Positions 53,345 through 53,501 of a DNA stretch of 53,501 nucleotides are shown in pieces. The notes below the pieces were generated by a model. It saw nothing but the letters and a program-made list of their open reading frames with translations. It was not told the DNA's origin and made no database searches. The stretch is from NCBI RefSeq assembly GCF_017592335.1, contig NZ_JACNMP010000024.1, positions 1-53,501 on the forward strand, written 5' to 3'. The position numbers were made by a program, and so were the translations under genes. Every line of letters starts with the position of its first letter. Position 1 is the stretch's first letter. The stretch is from Pseudaestuariivita rosea (GTDB taxonomy: Bacteria; Pseudomonadota; Alphaproteobacteria; Rhodobacterales; Rhodobacteraceae).

Positions 53345-53501
53345 ATGGGAGCTATAAGCGAGTTTCTGGCAAAGCAGACCCAGACCTGCGTGGTGATCAT
53401 TGATGACATCAACCGCTTCGCCCGCGATGTGGTGGGGCATTGGCAGTTGCGCGCGCTTCTGGCCGAGGCAGGCGGCAAGCTAGAAAGTCCGTCGATCGAG
53501 T
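53345..53501 (+). pseudogene. Serine recombinase fragment, 5'-truncated and cut by the window edge
   Basis: From the ATG at 53345 the frame reads AISEFLAKQTQTCVVIIDDINRFARDVVGHWQLRALLAEAGGKLESPSIE. DINRFARD is the conserved arginine motif of large serine recombinases. The first 60 or so residues of the catalytic domain, with the nucleophilic serine, are not found in any upstream frame, so the 5' end is missing here. The rest runs off the right edge. Probably a leftover integrase of an element. Confidence 0.6.

Noticed and set aside
32303-53501. tRNA-based integration site
   Set aside because: I looked for a tRNA-like cloverleaf at the left junction and near the right edge and found none.

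Overview
The window reads as a GC-rich alphaproteobacterial chromosome segment, most likely from the marine Rhodobacterales (Roseobacter group). Reasons: the fabD-fabG-acpP-fabF-mltG order, a NuoA of the alphaproteobacterial type, a ThiYZX/YkoF set under a TPP riboswitch, the SufE / Crp-Fnr / YeeE-YeeE / metallo-hydrolase sulfur module, and GC-rich palindromic intergenic repeats. No species can be named from the sequence alone.

Positions 1-32.3 kb are ordinary chromosome. In order they hold: a RidA-family gene lying between two inverted copies of a short repeat; 3-hydroxybutyryl-CoA dehydrogenase; a cytochrome b561-YceI fusion; two small envelope genes; the fatty-acid synthesis cluster (fabD, fabG, an intruding alpha/beta hydrolase, acpP, fabF) ending in the transglycosylase mltG; several small genes; a nuoA without the rest of complex I; a thiamine-precursor ABC transporter with its riboswitch; a DsbA-like oxidoreductase overlapping an M48 protease; an aminotransferase; a cell-wall block (amidase, PBP1A); prfB; a Tat-exported metallo-hydrolase; sufE; and a sulfide/persulfide handling operon with a Crp/Fnr regulator and a well-formed palindromic operator candidate. 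Three families of short palindromic repeats sit between these genes: family A (5 copies), family B (4 copies) and family C (4 arms).

From about 32.3 kb to the right edge the character changes. The repeats stop, GC falls in places, and the genes are mobilisation and accessory genes: a MobC-like accessory protein, a relaxase, a VirD4-type coupling ATPase without its own membrane anchor, a two-helix membrane protein, a short serine resolvase beside two copies of an 18-bp perfect palindrome, and unknown genes. This looks like an integrated mobilisable element or plasmid-derived island.

The most striking cargo is a two-gene operon at 39.7-51.5 kb: an exported SUMF1-fold protein that lacks the formylglycine-generating cysteines, followed 17 nt later by a 3580-residue RTX protein. 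That protein carries an A-type bacterial intein-like (BIL/Hint) domain, about 22 periods of a 56-residue repeat centred on DxDGDGxxD calcium loops, tandem DUF4214-like modules, and long RTX arrays with a C-terminal type I secretion module. No type I exporter is encoded in the window. The island ends in debris: an IS66 transposase tail, a GNAT gene, about 1 kb without clear genes, and a 5'-truncated serine recombinase running off the edge.
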